NCBI GenBank assembly: GCA_964539665.1
Contig: CAZIKB010000001.1
Span: 1 to 64,000, forward strand
DNA: 64,000 nt
Source of the DNA: CAZIKB01 sp964539665
Lineage (GTDB): Bacteria > Zhuqueibacterota > Zhuqueibacteria > Oceanimicrobiales > Oceanimicrobiaceae
Reading direction: 5' to 3'
Shown: positions 44,868-52,811 of the stretch, piece by piece
Layout of the letters: every line of letters starts with the position of its first letter
Numbering within the stretch: position 1 is the first letter of the stretch
Program-made: the position numbers and the translations under genes
The notes under the pieces: generated by a model
The model's input: the letters and a program-made list of their open reading frames with translations, nothing else
What the model was told of the DNA's origin: nothing
Database searches by the model: none

Positions 44868-45434
44868 ATGCTGTCAAACCGTTCTGACAATGAAGTGATC
44901 GAAGCAATCAAGTCATCGGATGTTGACGCGTTCAAGGTTCTTTACGATCGCTATCATAAGTCTTTATTTAACTTTTTATGGCGCCGAATCCGTAACCATG
45001 AAGTCTCAAAAGACCTCCTGCAGGAGCTCTTTATCCGGATTTGGAAGAATCGTATGAACCTCGATTCCGGAAGATCGATTACTGCTTATCTTTATCGAAT
45101 CGCACACAACCTGACTATCGATCATTTACGGAAAAAATCCGTTGCCCAAGACTACCTTGCTGATATTTCAGATGAAGATATGTCATTTGAGGAAGAAAGA
45201 TTTGACCTTTCTGACACAATTCTCAATACAATCCATGCATTACCAACACCATTGCAACAGGTGTTCACACTCAACCGTTTTGAGGGCTTAAAATATAGAG
45301 AAATAGCCGACGTCCTGAATGTCTCTATTAAAACCGTCGAAAGCCGCATGAGCAAAGCGCTCCGAATCCTGCGAGAAAAACTGGCCCCTTTCCTGACAAG
45401 TATGATCATTCTGAATTTCTTTCTTCAGTCTTGA
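44868..45434 (+). CDS. ECF-type RNA polymerase sigma factor
   Basis: A 188-residue sigma-70 family factor with regions 2 (VLYDRYHKSLFNFLWRRI; DLLQELFIRIWKNR) and 4 (LPTPLQQVFTLNRFEGLKYR, then the helix-turn-helix EIADVLNVSIKTVESRMSKA). Regions 1 and 3 are absent, as in ECF factors. The hydrophobic end (TSMIILNFFLQS) is unusual for a soluble factor but is common in the FecI-like group from Bacteroidetes relatives. FecR lies 199 bp downstream, which makes an anti-sigma partnership likely. Confidence 0.93.
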   Translation: MLSNRSDNEVIEAIKSSDVDAFKVLYDRYHKSLFNFLWRRIRNHEVSKDLLQELFIRIWKNRMNLDSGRSITAYLYRIAHNLTIDHLRKKSVAQDYLADISDEDMSFEEERFDLSDTILNTIHALPTPLQQVFTLNRFEGLKYREIADVLNVSIKTVESRMSKALRILREKLAPFLTSMIILNFFLQS

Positions 45435-45633
45435 CCTTTTTCATTTAATTTACGTCATTCATTTTTCAACGATTTTGAACATCTGATTTTTACAAATCAC
45501 AATTATCAAAGTTAGTTTCAGGCTTGAGATAAGCAGAACTGTCGAAGTTGCATAGGGTTTTTTGCAGGTTCATCCGTAGTTATTAGTACAGTAATTAATT
45601 ACTCTTATACACACTTTATGAGAAATTAGAAAT

Positions 45634-46644
45634 ATGAAAAAAGACAATTATGAGCTCATCAATAAATGCCTCACGGGAGAGGCAACCAAAGCCGAAAGAG
45701 ATAAGCTCGGGAAATGGTTAAAAGCATCTGCAGAGCATCGGCAAATATTTACCGAGGTAGAGAATATCTGGCAAAACGCCGATCCGCCTGCACCGCTGGA
45801 GCTCCTCGAAAGCGAACAACTTTGGAGTAAGATCAAAGACAAACTTAACATTGGCTCTCAACAACCGGCGAGAATTGTACCGTTCAGAAAGAAAGCAGCC
45901 GCTTACAATTGGAGCCGCAGAGCTTTTGCTCTTGCAGCCAGTATTGTCCTCTTGCTCGGCGGATCATTTCTGTTCCAAAAAATCCTGGAATCAAATTCAT
46001 GGCTGGTGATTGCGACACAAAATGCACAGCGCGTTGAACTGAGCCTTCCGGATGGTTCTGTTGTCCATCTCAACAGCGCCAGTACCCTCAGATATCCAAC
46101 AGAGTTTTCAGACTCACTTAGAATTGTACACCTCCAGGGAGAAGCATTTTTTGAGGTAACGCATCATCACACACCCTTCATTGTGGAAACCGATAACGCA
46201 AAAATTCGTGTTTTGGGGACAGAATTCAATATCTGGGCGAGGGATGCACAGACCCGGGTCATTGTGAATGAGGGATATGTCTCATTGACTGCCCTGGAGC
46301 CAGCTAAAAACTCAGGTGTGGTTTTATCTGCGCAGCAGATGAGCATTTGTCGTAATGACGCTGAACCCGAGCCGCCCAATGAAGTCGATTCGCAAAAGCT
46401 GCTCGGCTGGTTACAAAATAAAATTGTCTTTGAGCAAACTCCTCTGTCAGAGATTGTGGCCGAATTGCAAAGGTTTTATGACGTTGCCATCAAACTGGCA
46501 GACCCCGCATTGGACAAGGTTACGCTTACTGGATCTTTTCAAGACAAACCAGTTGAAGTTGTAATTGAATCACTCTGTTTGACTTTGAATTTGGAATTCA
46601 CATATTCAAATAATAAATACATAATAGGCAGCCGCAATCACTAA
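45634..46644 (+). CDS. FecR-family anti-sigma/signal-transfer protein
   Basis: A 336-residue bitopic protein. Order: cytoplasmic DUF4880-like sigma-binding region (LINKCLTGEATKAERDKLGK), a membrane segment (about 90-109, FALAASIVLLLGGSFLF), FecR domain (about 125-220, RVELSPDGSVVHLNSASTL type; LGTEFNIWARDAQTRVIVNE) and a C-terminal DUF4974/STN-like domain (LSEIVAELQRFYDVAIKLAD). It should hold the upstream sigma factor until a periplasmic signal arrives. The expected partner is an outer-membrane protein with an STN domain, encoded next door at 46699. Confidence 0.93.
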   Translation: MKKDNYELINKCLTGEATKAERDKLGKWLKASAEHRQIFTEVENIWQNADPPAPLELLESEQLWSKIKDKLNIGSQQPARIVPFRKKAAAYNWSRRAFALAASIVLLLGGSFLFQKILESNSWLVIATQNAQRVELSLPDGSVVHLNSASTLRYPTEFSDSLRIVHLQGEAFFEVTHHHTPFIVETDNAKIRVLGTEFNIWARDAQTRVIVNEGYVSLTALEPAKNSGVVLSAQQMSICRNDAEPEPPNEVDSQKLLGWLQNKIVFEQTPLSEIVAELQRFYDVAIKLADPALDKVTLTGSFQDKPVEVVIESLCLTLNLEFTYSNNKYIIGSRNH

Positions 46645-46698
46645 AATGCCAGCAAAGAAAATATCTATGTAGATAGAATTCATGGAGGTTAATGGCCA

Positions 46699-49600
46699 AT
46701 GACACTTGCAAAATCAATGTTTATATTAATCTTGAGCATGTTTTGTTTTTGCTGCCCGGCTTTTGTCCAGGAAGTAAAACCGGCGATAGAGCTTTCCTCA
46801 CAAACCGCTCCCGTGCAGCAGAAAGTTTCTTTGACCTTGAAAGATGTTTCACTTCGAGAGATGTTATCTGTTTTATCTGAAAAGACCGGAGTGAATTTTG
46901 TTTACAGCGACAACCTCTTACCAGTTGATTTGAGAATAACTCTTGAATTCGAAGAAAAAACCGTCCTTGAAATCCTGGAGGATGTGGTGCAGCATCTGCA
47001 AATCGAGTTTATGGTGCTATCCGGGGATCAAGTTGTCATAACTGAAAAAACCGTTCTACAAAGCAAAGAGAAATCTGTTGTCAGAATTTCAGGTCAGGTG
47101 GTGGACAAAACAACCAGGCTGCCGCTTGAAAATGTCAATGTCTTCATTGCCAACAGCATGATGGGAGCCGCCACGGACAAGGATGGCAATTATATGATAA
47201 AAGGTGTACCAGCTGGCGCGTATGAGATAGTGGCGTCGATGATGGGTTACAGGGTACAAAAACTGCGCCTTCAATTGACTGAACCGATCGAGAAACAGTT
47301 CAATTTTAAATTACAACCCATAGTGTTACAAGCGCCAGCGATTGAAATTTCGGCGTCTGAAAGAAAAAACTGGCAGAAACAACTTAAAAAATTTACCAAG
47401 CTTTTTTTAGGAACCTCACACAATGCCTCAAAATGTCAGATCTTGAATCCGGAGGTTTTGGATTTCGAAAAAGAAACCAGAACTCAACCATTTAAGGCTC
47501 AAGCAAGTGCACCGCTTGAAATTGAAAACAGGGCCCTGGGGTATTATATTTATTTTATCTTGGAAAAGTTTATTGCAGTAGATGAGGAAGTGAAGTATTT
47601 GGGATTGGTGAAATTTGAGGAACTTAAGCCTGAGAATTTAGAAGAAAAGAGACAATGGGAAGAGAATCGCCTCAGGGCATACAACGGTTCATTCCGACAT
47701 TTTTTTAGCGCATTATCTGCGAGACAGCTTTCAGAGGAAGGTTTTTTATTATACAAAGTCACTAATTTCTTCAAAGCTAAAGAGGATATTTATCGCGAAA
47801 AAGTGATTAAACCTTATTTTGTAGTTTCTGGAAAACTACCATTTGAAAAGCATTTGTATTTTAATGATCATTTGGAAGTTATCTATATTGGGGAAAAAGA
47901 AGAAGAGGGATATATTGATTACAGGATGCGACACGATAACACGCTAATTGGCGCTCGTCTCAATAAATTACATGAGGCGAAGGAACCGCATGAGCAAAAA
48001 TCATGGCTGGTACTCAACCAAAAACCGGTCACCATCGATATTTTAGGAATTATTCAGGAGCCGCTCAGTGTGCAATTTTATGGCTACTGGGCCTGGGAGC
48101 GGGTCGCCGAAATGCTGCCAGGGGAATATTCCCAACAGATAAGTTCTCCGCATGAAAAATATGCAACCGCCGGGTACCGCACTGTTTTTGAAGATTTTAT
48201 CCTTGAAGACAAATCGACACAGTGGGAAAAGAAACTGCAGGCGTTATTCAATACCAAAGCCCGGTTGGAGAGAGAAGAACAATTCGATCCAGGAATCGGC
48301 AGACAATTTATTGAATTGGCAACCGAGAAAAAAGCCACTGAATATTATGACCTGGCCTGCGACCTGTACTATTGGGGCCTGTCTCATGGTGATATGCAGA
48401 AATTTGAGAAAGAGTTAGAAAGTGAGATTGCGCGCATCGCTCCGCTTCTTGATGAAAAAGAAGCTAAACAATGGCAGAATGATTTGCGGACAAAGAATAC
48501 AGATTTATTTACCAGGATCAAACTATTCTGGATTGAGAAAGATCCGACGCCATCAACGAAAAGGAACGAAAGGTTAATCGAGCACTGGGAACGAATTGCC
48601 ATTGCCCGGCACAATTTCAACCAGGTCCAAAATACCGTCTATGGAACCGACGATCGTGGGCTTATCTATGTTAAGTATGGAGAACCGGATGATGAATTAA
48701 GCGTGATCCTTGGAACCGAACCGTCTGAAATCTATAACTCTGCAAGCGCTTATGGAATTCGAGCTATCTCTTATGGAGATTTCAGAAGGGGTATTGAAGC
48801 GTTTTTGAACTATCCTGACTGCGAAGTTTGGGCCTACCGGTCGTTTGATTCAAATGAACCTGTGATTTTTCTGTTTGGCAGAAAAGAAGGAAACGGTTCT
48901 TTTGGCTTGAGGAGCGGTGTTGAAGAAATGATCCCCCAGAGAGCGTTTCGGAGTACGAGTTCTACATTTGGCGTGGTACCTGGGGCGGTATTGCAAATGA
49001 TGTACTATGCAAAGCTCAGCGCTTTCGACCTGGCATTCACAGACCGTTTACGCGAACTTGACGACAGCATGCGTCTAATGAAAGATCATCGTCAGGTACG
49101 GGCATTGAGAGCCAAATTTAAGATGAAGGATAAAGATGATCGGGCGCGTAGAAATGCGCCGGTAGAACAATCCGATGTCGAACAAAATTTTATTTCGATC
49201 CCGTTAGTTTCGAGTCGTACTCGCTTCCTTGATGACGCAAATCAGCCCGAATTGCTGTTTTTTGCTTTCGCATCTCCTCCTCAAGACTTGGTCAATCCGG
49301 AAGACCTGCTGAATGCAACAGTTCTGCCTCTATATCCGGTGCGTTTTGCATTACTCGTGCGGAATGGCACCATGGATGAGACGATGAGTCTGACAACCGA
49401 ACCAATTGCAGGTATTGATAACAATGCAGTATTTCAAATCCCTCACGATAAAAACCAATTTCATTATACTCTGGCCGCTGAAATTTTTGACTCAGACTCG
49501 TCCGTTGATTCACGCAACCCAACCGTGCCCACTGGTGTTGGACGTATGTTTTATGAGAGGACTCCGCCACTGAATACAGATAGCGGCAAGCTCGAGATCA

Positions 49601-49992
49601 GTGATCTCGTCATTGGCGTAGAACCTCCTTCAGACGTCGACTTCGAGCAACTGCCTTTTCCGGTGATCCCAAGAAATGAAATCTGGAAAAGCGATGCCCT
49701 GAGAATCTACCTGGAAATTTACCACCTTAAACTCGATGCAGATGAGGCCGGGCATTTTACATTGAGTTGCAAAGTAGTCTGGCTCAAAAAAAAGAAAGAG
49801 AGGTATGAACGGGAAGAAAGGATTTTGACTTCCTTTGATTTTAATTCCTCAGAATCTACCAGCAAAGAATATTTTGGCATCTCTATTGAAAATCTGAAGC
49901 CAGGTGACTATGAGTTGGAAGTAGAAATCACGGATAAGGTATCAGGAGAAAAAAAGTTGAGGCATAGACAGTTCCGAAAAATCGACCAATGA
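46699..49992 (+). CDS. STN + carboxypeptidase-regulatory-like + GWxTD-domain protein
   Basis: A 1097-residue exported protein. After a signal peptide come an STN domain (about 43-113, VSLTLKDVSLREMLSVLSEK), a CarboxypepD_reg-like domain (about 126-198, ISGQVVDKTTRLPLENVNVF) and a region (about 215-400) known from Bacteroidetes regulatory-domain proteins (ILNPEVLDFEKETRTQPFKA; IENRALGYYIYFILEKF). A GWxTD domain follows (FWIEKDPTPSTKRNERL near 610; GTDDRGLIYVKYGEPDD near 648), then C-terminal beta-rich sequence. STN plus regulatory domain normally precede a TonB receptor barrel; none is present here. With the sigma and FecR genes upstream, it looks like a signal receiver. GGAGG lies 10 bases before ATG. 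Confidence 0.85.
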   Translation: MTLAKSMFILILSMFCFCCPAFVQEVKPAIELSSQTAPVQQKVSLTLKDVSLREMLSVLSEKTGVNFVYSDNLLPVDLRITLEFEEKTVLEILEDVVQHLQIEFMVLSGDQVVITEKTVLQSKEKSVVRISGQVVDKTTRLPLENVNVFIANSMMGAATDKDGNYMIKGVPAGAYEIVASMMGYRVQKLRLQLTEPIEKQFNFKLQPIVLQAPAIEISASERKNWQKQLKKFTKLFLGTSHNASKCQILNPEVLDFEKETRTQPFKAQASAPLEIENRALGYYIYFILEKFIAVDEEVKYLGLVKFEELKPENLEEKRQWEENRLRAYNGSFRHFFSALSARQLSEEGFLLYKVTNFFKAKEDIYREKVIKPYFVVSGKLPFEKHLYFNDHLEVIYIGEKEEEGYIDYRMRHDNTLIGARLNKLHEAKEPHEQKSWLVLNQKPVTIDILGIIQEPLSVQFYGYWAWERVAEMLPGEYSQQISSPHEKYATAGYRTVFEDFILEDKSTQWEKKLQALFNTKARLEREEQFDPGIGRQFIELATEKKATEYYDLACDLYYWGLSHGDMQKFEKELESEIARIAPLLDEKEAKQWQNDLRTKNTDLFTRIKLFWIEKDPTPSTKRNERLIEHWERIAIARHNFNQVQNTVYGTDDRGLIYVKYGEPDDELSVILGTEPSEIYNSASAYGIRAISYGDFRRGIEAFLNYPDCEVWAYRSFDSNEPVIFLFGRKEGNGSFGLRSGVEEMIPQRAFRSTSSTFGVVPGAVLQMMYYAKLSAFDLAFTDRLRELDDSMRLMKDHRQVRALRAKFKMKDKDDRARRNAPVEQSDVEQNFISIPLVSSRTRFLDDANQPELLFFAFASPPQDLVNPEDLLNATVLPLYPVRFALLVRNGTMDETMSLTTEPIAGIDNNAVFQIPHDKNQFHYTLAAEIFDSDSSVDSRNPTVPTGVGRMFYERTPPLNTDSGKLEISDLVIGVEPPSDVDFEQLPFPVIPRNEIWKSDALRIYLEIYHLKLDADEAGHFTLSCKVVWLKKKKERYEREERILTSFDFNSSESTSKEYFGISIENLKPGDYELEVEITDKVSGEKKLRHRQFRKIDQ

Positions 49993-50520
49993 GACCTGGG
50001 TGTGCCAAACTGTCTGACAGAACCTGGGCAAACAAACCAACGCACTTGGTTTCACAGCTTACCAGGGCAGTATTTGGTCAATGGGCTTCGGCGCTATAGT
50101 AACTCAGCTTTACTAAACTTTGAAAGTTTAGTAAAGCTCCATGCTCAGACACAGTTATTTCCAAGCTTTTAGACTAAAAGCAGAGAAATAGTTTGTTTCC
50201 AAATTTTAAATATAATATATTTCAGATGTCATTTGTAATCATGAAGTTGCCGCCAGGTGATTTAACTCTTTGCGGGATCTTTTGTGGAGTAGGTCCTATT
50301 TCCGGCGAATGGTTCATTTGTATCTATTTGGTGAAGGATCCGGAAAAAAGGAACTGGTTTTGGGATGCTGGTGAAAAACAAAGTTGATTATAATCCATCC
50401 CCTGCTAAACTAATAATCTGGAATTAAATTGGCTGTATATTGTTATTAATATGTTTGAGCAAGTGTAATATCTGTCGATATATATTTAGAATAATCTAAG
50501 AATTAATAGGATGTACATCA
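49993..50520. other. Intergenic region with palindromic repeat copy 3
   Basis: No gene is supported. A 64-codon open frame (50193-50387) has no recognisable family and no ribosome site. The perfect palindrome lies at 50106-50138. The 3' part is plain AT-rich sequence leading to AGGA before the phosphorylase start. Confidence 0.6.
50106..50138. repeat. Dispersed palindromic repeat, copy 3 (perfect)
   Basis: AGCTTTACTAAACTTT, a single central G, then AAAGTTTAGTAAAGCT: a perfect 16-bp inverted repeat, 114 bases after the GWxTD gene. It is in the opposite orientation to copies 1 and 2, judged from the shared GGAG and GAGTT flanks. Confidence 0.88.
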
Positions 50521-52239
50521 ATGCAAGAAGCAAGCGAAATTTATAAAAGGCTCAGTCACGATAAATCCAAGCGAGAAATTGCATATTTCACCATGGAAAT
50601 CGCATTAGAGAATGAATTGCCATCTTATAGTGGTGGTCTCGGGGTATTGGCAGGTGATACACTCCGTTCAGCAGCCGATTTAGGTATTCCAGTGGTGGGT
50701 ATGACTTTGCTGCAACAGTACGGCTATTTCCATCAAGGTCTGGACCCAAATGGCAATCAAATCGAAACCGATGTTCGTTGGCATCCTGCTCTCAAGCTAA
50801 AACAACTGTCAAATTATATTGAATTACAAATTGAAAAGAGAACGACAAAAGTCCGTGTTTGGGAATATGATATCGTAGGTAAATATGGTTATGTAATACC
50901 AGTATATTTCCTTGATGTAAATGTTCCTGAAAATTCAGAGAAAGAACGGCAACTCAATAAACACCTTTATGGCGGTGATCAATATACCCGTCTTTGTCAG
51001 GAAGTGATATTAGGCATTGGCGGCGTACGAATGTTGAGAGATTTGGGATTTCGCGATATCCACAAATACCATCTTAACGAGGGTCATGCAAGTTTGCTGG
51101 CCCTGGAACTTATTCGTGAAAGCGGTTATAGCTCATACGAGAAAATTAAACAAGATTGCATTTTCACGACCCACACGCCAGTTGCAGCGGGGCACGATGT
51201 CTTTGATTTTAGTTTAGTGAAACAAGTTCTGAAACCTACTTATATTGATTATTTGACAGAAATACTCGGTGGCGAAAATCCAGTCAACCTCACCACTATC
51301 TCGTTAAAATTAAGTCGTTTTGTTAATGGAGTTTCAGTCAAACATGCCGAAGTCTCAAAAAATATGTTTAGAAATCCCAAGATAGAAGCCATCACTAATG
51401 GTGTGCATTCTGCGACGTGGACCGCGTCGAGCTACCAACGGTTATTTGATCAACATATTCCCGGATGGGATATTGACCCGACACACTTCGTACAGACCAT
51501 GTTTATCCCCGATAATGAGATCTGGAAAGCACATATGGCCGCAAAGGGCAGACTACTTCGTTTGGTTGAAGATGAAACCGGCAAGCAAATGAAATTAAAT
51601 CGATTAACCATTGGTTTTGCTCGAAGAGCTGCCAGATACAAAAGAGCCGATTTAGTTTTTTCCAATTTAGAAAAATTAACAAAAATTGCAGGTGAAAAAG
51701 TACAATTTGTTTTTGCCGGAAAAGCTCACCCTAAAGATAACGAAGGTAAACATCTCATTAATAATGTATTTAATGCCATACATAAACTAGATGGGAAAAT
51801 TGATATTGCATATCTTGAAAATTATGATATGAACTTAGGAGGAATCATCACAGCGGGTGTGGATGTTTGGCTTAACAACCCACGAAGGCCGCGCGAAGCT
51901 TCAGGGACCAGTGGTATGAAAGCTGCTCATAACGGTGTGCTCAATTTTAGCGTTCTCGATGGGTGGTGGATTGAAGGTTGTATCGAGGGGATAACAGGAT
52001 GGGCAATAGGACCAGAGCCTTCCGAAGCAAATCTATCAGAGTATGATGAAAATCTGGATATTGATGATTTATACAATAAGTTAGAAAAAATTATCATTCC
52101 GATGTACTACAATGACCGCAACAAATGGATTCAAATGATGAAAAATACCATAGCCATCAATGCTTCTTATTTTAATACTCACCGCATGATTAAAGAATAT
52201 GCTTTGAGAGCATACCAGGTGGCACCTCTATTTCAGTGA
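50521..52239 (+). CDS. Alpha-glucan (glycogen/maltodextrin) phosphorylase, short form
   Basis: A GT35 enzyme that releases glucose 1-phosphate from alpha-1,4-glucans. The 572 residues begin directly with the catalytic fold (EIAYFTMEIALENELPSYSG, GGLGVLAGDTLRSAADLG) and lack the DUF3417 domain that opens the long ~850-residue type. The pyridoxal-phosphate Lys is K467 in EASGTSGMKAAHNG, followed by LNFSVLDGWWIEG. EGHASLLALE and FTTHTPVAAGHD are further markers. AGGA lies 9 bases before ATG. No glycogen synthase or branching enzyme is nearby. Confidence 0.93.
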   Translation: MQEASEIYKRLSHDKSKREIAYFTMEIALENELPSYSGGLGVLAGDTLRSAADLGIPVVGMTLLQQYGYFHQGLDPNGNQIETDVRWHPALKLKQLSNYIELQIEKRTTKVRVWEYDIVGKYGYVIPVYFLDVNVPENSEKERQLNKHLYGGDQYTRLCQEVILGIGGVRMLRDLGFRDIHKYHLNEGHASLLALELIRESGYSSYEKIKQDCIFTTHTPVAAGHDVFDFSLVKQVLKPTYIDYLTEILGGENPVNLTTISLKLSRFVNGVSVKHAEVSKNMFRNPKIEAITNGVHSATWTASSYQRLFDQHIPGWDIDPTHFVQTMFIPDNEIWKAHMAAKGRLLRLVEDETGKQMKLNRLTIGFARRAARYKRADLVFSNLEKLTKIAGEKVQFVFAGKAHPKDNEGKHLINNVFNAIHKLDGKIDIAYLENYDMNLGGIITAGVDVWLNNPRRPREASGTSGMKAAHNGVLNFSVLDGWWIEGCIEGITGWAIGPEPSEANLSEYDENLDIDDLYNKLEKIIIPMYYNDRNKWIQMMKNTIAINASYFNTHRMIKEYALRAYQVAPLFQ

Positions 52240-52272
52240 AAACTATTATTCTTTTATCTTTAATCAGGATAT

Positions 52273-52752
52273 ATGGCTTTTCCGATTGATAAGTTTCGAA
52301 AGGTTTTAGGTAGCTTTGCAACGGGCGTAACCATAATTACTCTAAAGTGTAAGGATGAAATACACGGCTTAACCGTAAATGCATTCACATCGGTCTCGCT
52401 GGAACCCCCGATAATATTAATCTGCATTCAAAAAAAAGGCAACAGTCACGCCTGCTTCTCAGCCTACAATCGATTTGTTGTAAATATTCTTAGTATGGAG
52501 CAGGAAGAATTGGCAATCCGATTTGCCGATTCAGATCTATTAGGTCCTGATCGTTTTAATAATCTGTCTTTTCAAAGCACCGAACAGGGCATTCCCATAT
52601 TAGATGGCACATCAGGATATTTAGAATGTCGGATTGTGAATGAATTTGATGGAGGCGATCACACAATATTTTTCGGTGAATTAGAAAACGCTGAAGAGAT
52701 TGAAGGAAAAAGTCCTCTACTGTTTTACAAAAGTAAGTTTTTTCACCTATAA
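52273..52752 (+). CDS. Flavin reductase-like FMN-binding protein
   Basis: A 159-residue split-barrel flavoprotein. RKVLGSFATGVTIITLK, GLTVNAFTSVSLEPPIILIC and the late HTIFFGELENAE are the family hallmarks; the FMN phosphate is held in the TVNAFTSVSL strand. Members reduce FMN/FAD for partner monooxygenases or act as general reductases. AGGATAT precedes ATG. It follows the phosphorylase by 33 bp; no partner oxygenase is in the window, so its role stays open. Confidence 0.92.
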   Translation: MAFPIDKFRKVLGSFATGVTIITLKCKDEIHGLTVNAFTSVSLEPPIILICIQKKGNSHACFSAYNRFVVNILSMEQEELAIRFADSDLLGPDRFNNLSFQSTEQGIPILDGTSGYLECRIVNEFDGGDHTIFFGELENAEEIEGKSPLLFYKSKFFHL

Positions 52753-52811
52753 TATACACATTTGGGTTTTATTACTTTAGTAATTAGGATCTGGCCGAAT
52801 CAGAGCCGTTA

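Noticed and set aside
46692..46880. Alternative frame starting at ATG 46692, closer to GGAGG
   Set aside because: It is out of frame with the STN domain and stops after 62 codons; the long frame from 46699 carries the conserved domains.
50193..50387. 64-codon frame before the phosphorylase
   Set aside because: No ribosome site, family or suitable composition; it is likely chance.
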